From positions 1 through 64,000 of the forward strand of contig NZ_JASCQG010000006.1 of the NCBI RefSeq assembly GCF_030005555.1: 64,000 nucleotides of DNA, written 5' to 3'. How positions within the stretch are numbered: the stretch's first letter is position 1; each line of letters begins with the position of its first letter. The notes beneath the pieces are model-generated. The model saw only the letters and a list, made by a program, of their open reading frames with translations. It was not told where the DNA came from and ran no database searches. The stretch is from Empedobacter sedimenti (GTDB taxonomy: Bacteria > Bacteroidota > Bacteroidia > Flavobacteriales > Weeksellaceae). Both the position numbers and the translations under genes were made by a program. This document shows, one piece after another, positions 33,893 to 42,580 of this stretch.

Positions 33893-36052
33893 ATGCCAAG
33901 AAAAAATTTTAAAAATACAAAGGCGAAAAAGGACAAAAACATAACAAAGTTTACGAAGTCTATCATCGAAGTTTTATTTCAAAACCCAAATAAACCTTTA
34001 AACTATAAGCAGATCGCATCAGCATTACAATTAACAAATCGTATTGATGTAGAATTATTGGTGAAGAATCTAAATGTCTTGTTAGCAGACAAAAAGATTT
34101 CTGAAGTAGAACGTGGTAAGTATAAAATAAATGCAACCAACGATTATATGGTTGGTATTGCAGATTTAACTTCTTCTGGAAGTGCTTACATTATTATTGA
34201 TGGTCTTGAACAAGATGTCTTTGTACAAAAAGGAAAAACCAGAAATGCATTAATGGGCGATACGGTTCGTGTGTATGTTTATCCAAAAAAACACGCCAAT
34301 CAAACGAAAGCAGAAGGAGAAATTGTCGAAATTATAGAACGTAATAAAACTGAATTTACAGGTATTTTCGAGTTAGGAAAGAACGGAAATTTTGGTTTTG
34401 TTTCGATGCAAAATGGTAACCATGATTTCTTTATCCCAAAAGAGAAGATTAACAATGCTCAACCAGGCGAGAAAGTTGTTGTTCGTTTAACAAATTGGCC
34501 AGAAGGATCTAATTCACCATTCGGAGAAATTACGCAAGTTTTGGGTAGTCCAGATGATACGGATGTAGAAATTCATGCTATTTTGTTAGAATATGATTTA
34601 CCAGAGAAATTTCCTGAAGATGTAGAAGCTGAAGCAAATCATTTAGATACTTCTATTGATGAGAGAGAAGTTGCAAAACGTCGTGATATGCGTAAAGTAC
34701 CAACTTTTACCATAGATCCGAAAGATGCAAAAGATTTTGATGATGCCTTATCTATTCAGAGATTAGAGAATGGTAATTGGGAAATTGGTGTTCATATTGC
34801 GGATGTCACACATTATGTACGTCCAGGAATGTTGATAGAACAGGAGGCTTATAAACGTGCAACATCTGTTTATTTAGTAGACCGTGTTGTACCAATGCTA
34901 CCAGAAGTACTATCTAATGTAGCGTGTTCGTTACGTCCAAATGAAGATAAGTATACTTTTTCGGGTGTTTTTGAATTAGATGACAACGGAAAAGTAAAAA
35001 AATCATGGTTTGGTAGAACAGCAATCCATTCGGATAGACGCTTTACATACGAAGAAGCACAAGAAATTATCGAAGGAAAAGATGGTGATTATAAAGAAGA
35101 AATCTTGACTTTAGATCGTTTAGCAAAAAATATGCGTGCTCATCGCATGAAGGTTGGTGCAGTTAATTTTGATAAAGTTGAGGTTAAATTTAATCTTGAT
35201 GAAGTTCATAATCCTACTGGAATTTATTTCAAAATTGGAAAAGATTCGAATAAATTAATTGAAGAATTTATGTTGTTGTGCAACAAAAAAGTTTCAGAAT
35301 TTATTAGTTTAGATAAACATGGAAAAGAGAACGATAATACGTATATCTACCGTGTTCACGATGATCCGAATCCAGATAAATTATTAGATCTTAAGAACTT
35401 TATTCGTCAATTTGGTTATGAATTAGAGATTGGAGATCGTAAAACAACCATTCAATCAATGAACAAATTGTTAGCAGAAGTAAAAGGAAAACCAGAAGAA
35501 AACATGGTAGAAACTTTAGCAATGCGTACAATGGCAAAAGCAAAATATACAACAGAAAATATAGGACATTACGGATTAGCGTTTGATCATTATACACATT
35601 TTACTTCTCCAATTCGTCGATATCCAGACATGATTGCGCATCGTTTGTTACAAGATTATTTGGACGGAAAAAAATCTCCTGCAGCATCAATTTACGAGGA
35701 TAAAGCAAAACATTGTTCTTCTCGCGAAAAAATTGCTGCAGAGGCAGAACGCGAATCAATCAAATATATGCAAGTAAAATACATGGAACAGTTTGTTGGA
35801 CAGACGTTTGATGCATTTATTACAGGTGTACAAGATTATGGTATTTTTGTTGAAATTCCAGAAACGCGTTGCGAAGGTTTGATTCGTTCTCGTGCCATGA
35901 AAAGTGATCATTTTGTTTTTGATGAGAAGAATCACGCGTTAGTTGGTAAAAGAACTGGCGTGAAGTATCAATTAGGTAGTCCGGTTAGAATCAAAGTTTT
36001 AAATGCTGATTTAATCAAGAAGCAATTAGATTTTGAATTGGTTGATGCTTAA
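33893..36052 (+). CDS. rnr: Ribonuclease R
   Basis: 719-residue 3'-5' exoribonuclease that degrades structured RNA. It has an N-terminal helix-turn-helix-like region (20-80), cold-shock OB folds (about 85-220), the RNB catalytic domain with Asp275, Asp281, Asp283 and Asp284 in TIDPKDAKDFDDALSIQ, HYTHFTSPIRRYPD near 560, and a C-terminal S1 domain (about 640-715). Complete. It is transcribed with a long structured leader. The LysE-like gene follows at 41 bp. Confidence 0.96.
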   Translation: MPRKNFKNTKAKKDKNITKFTKSIIEVLFQNPNKPLNYKQIASALQLTNRIDVELLVKNLNVLLADKKISEVERGKYKINATNDYMVGIADLTSSGSAYIIIDGLEQDVFVQKGKTRNALMGDTVRVYVYPKKHANQTKAEGEIVEIIERNKTEFTGIFELGKNGNFGFVSMQNGNHDFFIPKEKINNAQPGEKVVVRLTNWPEGSNSPFGEITQVLGSPDDTDVEIHAILLEYDLPEKFPEDVEAEANHLDTSIDEREVAKRRDMRKVPTFTIDPKDAKDFDDALSIQRLENGNWEIGVHIADVTHYVRPGMLIEQEAYKRATSVYLVDRVVPMLPEVLSNVACSLRPNEDKYTFSGVFELDDNGKVKKSWFGRTAIHSDRRFTYEEAQEIIEGKDGDYKEEILTLDRLAKNMRAHRMKVGAVNFDKVEVKFNLDEVHNPTGIYFKIGKDSNKLIEEFMLLCNKKVSEFISLDKHGKENDNTYIYRVHDDPNPDKLLDLKNFIRQFGYELEIGDRKTTIQSMNKLLAEVKGKPEENMVETLAMRTMAKAKYTTENIGHYGLAFDHYTHFTSPIRRYPDMIAHRLLQDYLDGKKSPAASIYEDKAKHCSSREKIAAEAERESIKYMQVKYMEQFVGQTFDAFITGVQDYGIFVEIPETRCEGLIRSRAMKSDHFVFDEKNHALVGKRTGVKYQLGSPVRIKVLNADLIKKQLDFELVDA

Positions 36053-36093
36053 TTTTCATATTTTAGACTTATCTTGCAGACCTTAATTGAGTT

Positions 36094-36777
36094 ATGGAAA
36101 TAATTTTTTCGGCCATACTAATAGGTTTCTTATTAAGTACTATTTTAATTGGACCTGTATTTTTTCTACTGATTGAAACCAGTCTACGTAGAAGTTGGAA
36201 AACTGCAGTAGTACTAGATCTAGGAGTAATAGTTGCTGATATTTTATGTATTGCAGCGGCATACTTTGGGAGTAAAGATTTTACAGATTATGTAACCAAT
36301 CATCCCAGATTTTATCGCATATACATTATCGCAGGATTCTTTGTTTTGATTTATGGAATTTTTATGTATTTCTCTAAACCAAAACTACATATTGAAGGTG
36401 AAGCTACTATGATAAGCAACAATTATTTGCGCACATTTATCAATGGTTTTATCATGAATTTATTGAACATAGGTGTGATTGTTTTTTGGTTTGTAATTGT
36501 TTCTTCGATCATGATTCAATATCCTCGTCCAAGCGATTTTATGCTGTATATGGGAATTGTATTACTCACTTACTTTGTAATCGATTTAGGGAAGATTTTT
36601 CTTGCGGGAAAGCTACAAAAACGCTTTACAGATCAGAAAGTATATATGGTACGAAAAGGAGTCGGAATTTGCCTTTTAATCTTCGGATTAATCATTATTC
36701 TGAAAGGTTTTGGTTTCTTTAAAGAAATTGATCAGAAGATAGAAAATCAACTGATAAATCAAGAACAAATACATTAA
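36094..36777 (+). CDS. LysE family transporter
   Basis: 227 residues with six membrane segments; the start IFSAILIGFLLSTILIGPVFFLLIETSLRRSWK carries the GP motif of the LysE/RhtB exporter family. Such proteins export amino acids or related metabolites; the substrate cannot be read from sequence. It lies 41 bp after rnr and is probably co-transcribed. A strong terminator follows. Confidence 0.88.
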   Translation: MEIIFSAILIGFLLSTILIGPVFFLLIETSLRRSWKTAVVLDLGVIVADILCIAAAYFGSKDFTDYVTNHPRFYRIYIIAGFFVLIYGIFMYFSKPKLHIEGEATMISNNYLRTFINGFIMNLLNIGVIVFWFVIVSSIMIQYPRPSDFMLYMGIVLLTYFVIDLGKIFLAGKLQKRFTDQKVYMVRKGVGICLLIFGLIIILKGFGFFKEIDQKIENQLINQEQIH

Positions 36778-36785
36778 AATATATT

Positions 36786-36820
36786 AACCCCTCTAAAACT
36801 TCTTAGAGGGGTTCTTTTTT
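36786..36820 (+). terminator. Terminator of rnr-lysE
   Basis: AACCCCTCTAA (36786-36796), 6-base loop, TTAGAGGGGTT (36803-36813), then a T-run. Confidence 0.9.
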
Positions 36821-36848
36821 ATATGTAAAAATTAGTTACTTTTTAGTT

Positions 36849-36995
36849 TTAATATCTATTTGCTAATAGTTTTCCTAATTCAGAACCTTCATTGAAAAAG
36901 TAGATAAATAAAAACAAGATAGAAAAGGTGAAAATGATTAAATAAATATTAATATTTTTCATTTTTTTAATTCTTAATTCTTTTAAATTTTTCAT
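36849..36995 (-). CDS. Small single-span membrane protein, 48 residues
   Basis: Frame starting ATG AAA AAT TTA with a basic N-terminus (MKNLKELRIKKMKN), one hydrophobic helix at about 16-34 (NIYLIIFTFSILFLFIYFF) and a polar tail (NEGSELGKLLANRY). Met12 is an alternative start. The positive-inside charge pattern and unbroken frame support coding. Convergent with the LysE gene and possibly sharing its terminator. Family not recognised. Confidence 0.55.
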   Translation of the reverse strand: MKNLKELRIKKMKNINIYLIIFTFSILFLFIYFFNEGSELGKLLANRY

Positions 36996-37054
36996 AGTAA
37001 TAAATTTTAAAGTGATTTAAATATTTAATTGTATTTTATCATAAACTTATTATT

Positions 37055-38110
37055 TTACTTCAATATCGACTTCCCAGAATCCTTATAATTCCATGTTTTT
37101 AGTTTCAATAAATCAGCAATAGTAGAAGCAATTTGATTAACAGAAGTTTGTTTTTGCTTAATTTTATTAGGTTTAATGCCATTTCCAATCATCAAGATAA
37201 AACCTTCGTCTGAGCCTGTAACTTTATCATTGTGATCCGTCCATTCGTTTCCATTTCCACGTCCATGATCTGTTGTGATAATTATTGTTGTTTGATCTTT
37301 ATAAAACGGATCACTTTGCACATAGTTCCATAACTCTTCAATCATTCTGTCGTTTCTATTAATCGCATTTATGTATTGATCATAGTCTTCATCATGTCCA
37401 AAATCGTCAGCTTCTCCATAACCGATAAAAAGTAATCTAGGTTTTTGATTTTTCATTGCCTCTAAAGCAAATTCGTGCGTGAAAATATCGAATCTTGTTC
37501 CACTCCATTCGCGTGGAGTTTCTTGTTGAAAACGTTCAATAAGTAGTTCTTTTTCAGTTTTATTAGGATTGAAACTTTGTTGATAACCTGCATTAATCAG
37601 AATTTTAGAACGTTCTTGATTAAAAATATTTGGATACATCATCCAACTTCCCACAACCATTACTTTTCCATTTAATTCTTTTTGTTGATTTGCTATTTCA
37701 AAAACAGATACATTTGGATTTTTAACAGGTTTATTGTTTACAATGTTAATATCATCTGCTTTTCCTGTGATAATCTCGTTGTATCCAGGATAAGACCAAA
37801 GATGTTTATTACTTAGATTAACAAAATTTTCGGCGTCACGATTTCCTAAAATAATGCCTTTGTCTTTGATCGTTTTCCACGTAAAAGGCATTAAAATTTC
37901 GCGTCGTTTAATAGAATCTTCGTTCCAAAAATCTACTGTTGTTTGCTTTATAGTAGATGTATATTTTTTGTCATTAAGGATTGATTTTTCAATTCCTCGA
38001 AAAACTTCTTTCCAACGTACACCATCTAATGTAACTAAAATTACCTTTGGTTCTTGCGCAAATAGTGTAGTTGAAAGTAAAAGAATTAGTGAAAAAAGTT
38101 TCGATTTCAT
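37055..38110 (-). CDS. Exported alkaline phosphatase superfamily protein
   Basis: 351 residues from MKSKLFSLILLLSTTLFAQ (signal peptide 1-19). Metal-site motifs of the alkaline phosphatase / phosphodiesterase superfamily: LVTLDGVRWKEVF near 24-36, GYGEADDFGHDEDYDQY with Asp and His ligands, and IIITTDHGRGNGNEWTDHND. Residues around WSYPGYNEIITGK carry the probable nucleophile. It could be a phosphomonoesterase, phosphodiesterase or sulfatase. The ATG at 38110 is chosen because the upstream extension runs into the preceding terminator. Confidence 0.85.
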   Translation of the reverse strand: MKSKLFSLILLLSTTLFAQEPKVILVTLDGVRWKEVFRGIEKSILNDKKYTSTIKQTTVDFWNEDSIKRREILMPFTWKTIKDKGIILGNRDAENFVNLSNKHLWSYPGYNEIITGKADDINIVNNKPVKNPNVSVFEIANQQKELNGKVMVVGSWMMYPNIFNQERSKILINAGYQQSFNPNKTEKELLIERFQQETPREWSGTRFDIFTHEFALEAMKNQKPRLLFIGYGEADDFGHDEDYDQYINAINRNDRMIEELWNYVQSDPFYKDQTTIIITTDHGRGNGNEWTDHNDKVTGSDEGFILMIGNGIKPNKIKQKQTSVNQIASTIADLLKLKTWNYKDSGKSILK

Positions 38111-38131
38111 GTTTTGTAGTTTTGTATAAAA

Positions 38132-38157
38132 ATAAAAAAAAGCATCTAATAGATGCT
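38132..38157 (-). terminator. Terminator after the GT9 gene
   Basis: AAGCATC (38139-38145), loop TAATA, GATGCTT (38151-38157), with a T-run on the minus strand. It separates the sufE-kef-GT9 unit from the phosphatase gene. Confidence 0.75.
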
Positions 38158-38164
38158 TCATATT

Positions 38165-39169
38165 TTATTGATTTTCTAGTTTTTTAATAACTTGATGATA
38201 AACATCCTCTGCGCTGAGATTTTGAAAATAATCATAATTTTTAAACTTTTTAGGATCTTTTCCAAAGATGGATGTTGGTCGAATTGTCATTGTTTCATCT
38301 TGTATTACATCATTCATCGATTGTCCATAACCTAAGAATCCTGCATAAGGATGTGTTCCTCCCCAAATAGAGATGGTTTTTGTTCCCATTAACGAGGCTA
38401 AATGCATATTAGCGCTATCCATAGAAATCATCGCTTGTAGTTTTGCTATTTGATTCATTTCTTCTTCAAAAGTAGTTTTACCAGCTAATGAGTGTATGTT
38501 GGCGTTTAACTTTTCCCAAGATTGTAGTTCGCTCGCTTCATTTTTTCCTCCGAATAAGTAAACTTTATAACCATTTTCGGCTAATTTATTTGCAACGATT
38601 TTCATCTTTTCTAACGGAAACATTTTACTTGAATATGCTGCAAAGGGAGCTATTCCTATCGATTTGTCTTCTTTATTAACTTTGGATACTAATTGATGAC
38701 TTAGATTGATTTTAAAACCTAATTCGCGAAAAACATCTGCATAACGTTCTGTTGTTAACTTTAGTTGTTTAAAAACTCGATTTTTTTCTCTTATTAGAGC
38801 TTTTTTCTCTTTGTGCCCTTTATCAAGTGCAGCAGTTTTAGTCTTATTAAATTGAAAGAATTTAGTAATAATTTTAGAACGAATTACACTATGTAAATCA
38901 GCAACGTAATCAAAATTATGTTTTTTTAATTCTCTATATAATTGATACAAACCGAAAATTCCTTTGTACTTCTTATCAATATCAACAGGAATAAAGTTGA
39001 TTTGAGGAAACTGTTTGAAAATAGCTTGCATAAACGGTCTCGACACTACATAAACCTCTATATCAGGGTTTTGTTCAATAAATTCCTGTAATACAGGCGC
39101 AATCATTGTGACATCTCCTAATGCAGAAAAACGTATAACTAATAACTTTTTTTTATTCGTTGTCGACAT
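38165..39169 (-). CDS. Glycosyltransferase family 9 (heptosyltransferase-like)
   Basis: 334 residues from MSTTNKKKLLVIRFSALGDVTMIAPVL. The ending SMDSANMHLASLMGTKTISIWGGTHPYAGFLGYG is the nucleotide-sugar site of ADP-heptose:LPS heptosyltransferases (GT9). Its role is probably addition of a core sugar to lipid A on the inner face of the inner membrane. The ATG at 39169 is used; it overlaps the kef stop by 17 bases, and a longer frame to 39196 would overlap more. Confidence 0.88.
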   Translation of the reverse strand: MSTTNKKKLLVIRFSALGDVTMIAPVLQEFIEQNPDIEVYVVSRPFMQAIFKQFPQINFIPVDIDKKYKGIFGLYQLYRELKKHNFDYVADLHSVIRSKIITKFFQFNKTKTAALDKGHKEKKALIREKNRVFKQLKLTTERYADVFRELGFKINLSHQLVSKVNKEDKSIGIAPFAAYSSKMFPLEKMKIVANKLAENGYKVYLFGGKNEASELQSWEKLNANIHSLAGKTTFEEEMNQIAKLQAMISMDSANMHLASLMGTKTISIWGGTHPYAGFLGYGQSMNDVIQDETMTIRPTSIFGKDPKKFKNYDYFQNLSAEDVYHQVIKKLENQ

Positions 39170-41000
39170 TATTTCTACTATTGATTTCTTTTGCAACCAT
39201 TTTCATTTGCTTTTCAAATTCATCTTTTGATGCTTCAAAATATTCATCAGAGTTTTCGGCGTGTTTTGCAATTCTTCGCAACGATTTTCGATCGCTTTTG
39301 ATAAAAATTTCTCCAATTTTAGAGGCTTCTTCGTAAGAAAAACCATATTTAATTAAAATCTGACGTCCAACATAAACCGACGAAAAGAAATTTTCTCTGT
39401 AAACTTCATTCAAACCATCTTTTATATAATTGTAGGCATAACTTCTGTTTTTAGCACGAACAATAATCTCTAAATTAGGAAAGTTTTTTCTGACGATATA
39501 CACTAATTTTTGATTAATATCTGGAGGATCAAGTGCTGCAACAAAATATTTTGCATTTTCTGCACCTGCTGATTTTAACAGATTTACGTTTGTTGCATCA
39601 CCATAGAAAACATTAAAACCTTGTTTGCGCATTTTTTCTACTCGTTCGCTGTCGTTATCAAGAACAATAGCTTTGATTCCAGAGCTTTTTAAGACACGAC
39701 ATATTGTATTTCCGAAATCTCCGAAACCAGCGATAATAATTTGCCCATCTGCAGAGTTTGGATTTATTTTATCGTTTTCAATAATTGGTTCAGCTTTGGT
39801 TTTGACTCCAAAGTATTTTAGTATTAATTTTTCATTCAAAACAAGTAATAATGGAGTGATAACCATTGTGATAGCAGTTGTTGCTAACATCATATCGTAC
39901 CATTCTTTGTTTAAGATTTCAAGGTTTCTTGTTAAAGACAAAATAACAAAGGCAAATTCTCCTACTTGTGATAAAAGTAGAACGAATAGTATTTTTTGAT
40001 CGAAATTAAATTTAAATCTTATCCCAATAAACCATAATACTAAAGATTTAACTGCCATAATACCAAATGTTAATCCAAGAATCATCATTGGTTTATCAGC
40101 AATCAATTTGAAGTTAATTGTAGATCCTACTGCAATAAAAAATATACCTAAAAGTAATGATTTGAAAGGTTCTATATCACTTTCTAATTGATGTTTGTAT
40201 TCGTTATTTGCCAAAACAACTCCAGCAATAAAAGCACCTAATGCGGGAGAAATTCCAACTTTTTGCATCAATACAGAAACACCAATCACTAATAGTAGGG
40301 CAGAAGCAGTATAGATTTCTCTTACCTGTAATTGTCCTACATATTTAAAATAGGGTGTAATGATATACTTTCCAATAAAATAGATTGATGCTAATGCTCC
40401 GATGATTACCAAAGTTTTCATAAAAGCTGGTCCACCAACTAATAAACTTTTAGAATCGTCTCCAATAGATTGAATTAGCGAATCACCAACTAACAGCGGA
40501 ATAATTGCTAATATTGGAATCACCATGATATCTTGGAATAATAATACAGAGAAGGTAGATTTACCAATGCTAGTTTTCGTCAAACCTTTTTCGTTTAAGG
40601 TTTGCATAATAATGGCAGTAGACGACATCGTTACAGCAAAAGCAATAGATGCTGCTCGAGATAATTTCATATCCAAGGCAAACATTCCGATCAATGTTGC
40701 AATAACGATTGTTCCTAAAACTTGTATTCCTCCAAGGTTGATGATTTTATTTTTCATCTTCCAGAATTCTTTTGGATCAAGTTCTAATCCAACTAAAAAT
40801 AACATCATTACAACACCAAACTCTGTGGCGTGCATAATGTCTGTACCATCTTTACCAACAAACTCTAATACATAAGGACCTATCAAAACTCCAGCAATTA
40901 AATAGCCCAAAACTGAGCCCATTCCTAACTTTTTGGAGATAGGAACACAAATTACTGCAGAGAATAGGAATATAAATGCTTGTCCTAAAAAGTCGTTCAT
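39153..41000 (-). CDS. CPA2 family cation:proton antiporter with RCK/TrkA-N domain
   Basis: 615 residues: about 12 membrane segments (1-400) with VGLELDPKEFW, AVTMSSTAIIMQTL and the ISPALGAFIAGVVLA motif of CPA2 exchangers. A cytoplasmic TrkA-N nucleotide-binding domain follows from about residue 425 (IIAGFGDFGNTICRVLKSSGIKAIVLDND), with a 70-residue charged tail. KefB/KefC-like potassium efflux or K+/H+ exchange is likely. It lies 30 bp after sufE and overlaps the GT9 gene. Confidence 0.92.
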   Translation of the reverse strand: MNDFLGQAFIFLFSAVICVPISKKLGMGSVLGYLIAGVLIGPYVLEFVGKDGTDIMHATEFGVVMMLFLVGLELDPKEFWKMKNKIINLGGIQVLGTIVIATLIGMFALDMKLSRAASIAFAVTMSSTAIIMQTLNEKGLTKTSIGKSTFSVLLFQDIMVIPILAIIPLLVGDSLIQSIGDDSKSLLVGGPAFMKTLVIIGALASIYFIGKYIITPYFKYVGQLQVREIYTASALLLVIGVSVLMQKVGISPALGAFIAGVVLANNEYKHQLESDIEPFKSLLLGIFFIAVGSTINFKLIADKPMMILGLTFGIMAVKSLVLWFIGIRFKFNFDQKILFVLLLSQVGEFAFVILSLTRNLEILNKEWYDMMLATTAITMVITPLLLVLNEKLILKYFGVKTKAEPIIENDKINPNSADGQIIIAGFGDFGNTICRVLKSSGIKAIVLDNDSERVEKMRKQGFNVFYGDATNVNLLKSAGAENAKYFVAALDPPDINQKLVYIVRKNFPNLEIIVRAKNRSYAYNYIKDGLNEVYRENFFSSVYVGRQILIKYGFSYEEASKIGEIFIKSDRKSLRRIAKHAENSDEYFEASKDEFEKQMKMVAKEINSRNNVDNE

Positions 41001-41030
41001 TTTGTTATGGTTGATGAATTATGTTGCTTT

Positions 41031-41459
41031 TTAAGCATTATTTTGTTTTGATTGAAAAGCAATTGCATAAAATTTGAATTGTTTTACCATTGCTAATAAT
41101 CCATTTGCGCGAGTTGGAGATAAAAATTCTGATAAACCAATTTCATTGATAAAATCTGTATCAGATTCTAAAATATCTTTAGGTGTTTGGTGATTGTACA
41201 TTCGTACTAATAATGCTGCAATTCCTTTTGGTAAAATAGCGTTAGAATCAGCTTTAAATTCAATTGTGTTATCTTTTAATTCTGCATCTAACCAAACAGA
41301 AGATTGACAACCCTTGATAATTTTATCATCTGTTTTTTCTTCTTCTGCTAAAGTATTTAAGCTTTTTCCTAACTCGATTAAATATTCATATCGTTGTTCC
41401 CAATCATCAAAAAATGAGAATTCTTCTACTATTTCGTTTTGAATTTCTTTAATTTTCAT
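41031..41459 (-). CDS. sufE: SufE family protein
   Basis: 142 residues. It accepts persulfide sulfur from the SufS cysteine desulfurase for Fe-S cluster assembly through the conserved Cys51 in IIKGCQSSVWL. It also has FFDDWEQRYEYLIELG (16-31) and LSEFLSPTRANGLLAMV near 108-124. Length is normal. No other suf genes are in the window. The -7 box ends 4 bases before the ATG, so the transcript probably has no leader. Confidence 0.92.
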   Translation of the reverse strand: MKIKEIQNEIVEEFSFFDDWEQRYEYLIELGKSLNTLAEEEKTDDKIIKGCQSSVWLDAELKDNTIEFKADSNAILPKGIAALLVRMYNHQTPKDILESDTDFINEIGLSEFLSPTRANGLLAMVKQFKFYAIAFQSKQNNA

Positions 41460-41463
41460 AGCA

Positions 41464-41471
41464 CAAAGTTA
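41464..41471 (-). promoter_or_regulatory. -7 box of sufE, implying a leaderless mRNA
   Basis: TAACTTTG on the minus strand. The ATG begins 4 bases after its last G, about where transcription should start. Confidence 0.55.
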
Positions 41472-41534
41472 GAAAGATTTTGATAGTTTTTCCTCAAAAA
41501 AAGACGTTAAACTATTTGATTCTTTTAGATTTCT

Positions 41535-41542
41535 TAATTTTG
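41535..41542 (+). promoter_or_regulatory. -7 box of the lipid kinase gene
   Basis: TAATTTTG, 29 bp before the ATG. A TTTG at 41515-41518 is only 16 bp upstream, shorter than usual. Confidence 0.5.
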
Positions 41543-41570
41543 TTGTTTGATAATTTTCAAATTATAGATT

Positions 41571-42443
41571 ATGAAATATATTTTCATCGTTAATCCTAAT
41601 TCAGGAAGTGCAAAACATGAAATCACTCTTGATTTTTTACAAGCTAATTTTGATTCTTCTGATGAGATTGTTGTGAAAGAAACGCAGTTTCAGTTTCACG
41701 CAAAACAGTTGGTTGCGGAAGCTATTGCAGAAAATGCAGACGTTATTGTAGCTTGTGGTGGCGATGGTACTATAAATGAGGTTGCAAACGCTTTGGTAAA
41801 TACTAAAATTCCTCTCGGAATTATACCTGCCGGATCAGGTAATGGTTTGGCTTCAAATCTTGCAATTCCAAAAGATATTAACAAAGCAATCGAAATTATC
41901 AAGAAGAATACGATTCATACAATTGATGTTGGTAGAGTAGAGGATAAGTATTTTTTTAGTAATCTTGGTTTTGGTATTGATGCAGAAGTTATCAAAACAT
42001 ATGAGGAAAATCAAAAGCGAACCATTACAGGATATTTTGATGCTTCGATTAAAACGTTACTCAATTATAAATCTAAATTGTTCCGTCTTTATATAGATGA
42101 TGTTATTATCGAGAAGAGTTTTTATTATTTATTCTGCTCTAATTCTAACATTGCAGGATACGGCATTTCTTTTACTCCAAAAGCTGATTTAGCTGATGGA
42201 GAGCTTGATTTATTGATGATTGAGGACTTGGATGTTTTTGAACAGTTCTATTTCTCGGTTTTAGTTTTAGCCAAAAAGATTGATTTATTGGAAAAGGCTA
42301 ATTACAAGAAGGTTAAGAAATTCAAGATTGAAAGTTTAGATGGAGAACCAATTACTTATCAAATTGATGGTGAGATTTTTAAATCTAGTTCACTTCAAGT
42401 AAAAGTTAAAGTCATTCCAAGTGCACTGAATATCATTTATTAA
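41571..42443 (+). CDS. Diacylglycerol kinase-family lipid kinase (YegS type)
   Basis: 290 residues. It shows IVNPNSGSAKH near 5-14 and the nucleotide motif VACGGDGTINEVANAL (about 61-76), then GIIPAGSGNGLASNL, all diagnostic of the DAGK catalytic domain. A C-terminal beta-domain ends near YQIDGEIFKSSS. These soluble kinases phosphorylate diacylglycerol, sphingolipid bases or related lipids. Flavobacteria make sulfonolipids and sphingolipids, so the substrate is open. Single-gene unit. Confidence 0.9.
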   Translation: MKYIFIVNPNSGSAKHEITLDFLQANFDSSDEIVVKETQFQFHAKQLVAEAIAENADVIVACGGDGTINEVANALVNTKIPLGIIPAGSGNGLASNLAIPKDINKAIEIIKKNTIHTIDVGRVEDKYFFSNLGFGIDAEVIKTYEENQKRTITGYFDASIKTLLNYKSKLFRLYIDDVIIEKSFYYLFCSNSNIAGYGISFTPKADLADGELDLLMIEDLDVFEQFYFSVLVLAKKIDLLEKANYKKVKKFKIESLDGEPITYQIDGEIFKSSSLQVKVKVIPSALNIIY

Positions 42444-42472
42444 TTAACAAATTATTTTATTGTATATTAATT

Positions 42473-42491
42473 AGTTAACTTGTTGTTAACT
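42473..42491. repeat. Inverted repeat AGTTAAC-TTGTT-GTTAACT
   Basis: Perfect 7-bp inverted repeat with a 5-bp spacer, upstream of the 2-hydroxyacid dehydrogenase gene. It may be an operator or a weak hairpin. Confidence 0.35.
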
Positions 42492-42510
42492 ACGTTTTCA
42501 ACCATTTGTT

Positions 42511-42541
42511 AATAGTGATTTTATTTCACTATTTCTTCTTT
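42511..42541 (+). terminator. Possible terminator of the lipid kinase gene
   Basis: AATAGTGA (42511-42518) pairs with TCACTATT (42526-42533) around 7 bases, followed by a T/C-rich stretch. It is AT-rich and thus weak. Confidence 0.5.
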
Positions 42542-42559
42542 TAGCATCTTGTTTCGTCG

Positions 42560-42567
42560 TAAATTTG
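42560..42567 (+). promoter_or_regulatory. -7 box of the 2-hydroxyacid dehydrogenase gene
   Basis: TAAATTTG, only 13 bases before the ATG. The short leader is mostly the inverted repeat GATAAA-AA-TTTATC (42567-42580). Confidence 0.55.
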
Positions 42568-42580
42568 ATAAAAATTTATC

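Noticed and set aside
36849-37054. tRNA or small structured RNA in the LysE-phosphatase spacer
   Set aside because: No cloverleaf or conserved T-loop (GTTCGAATC-like) was found here or in other spacers of the window.
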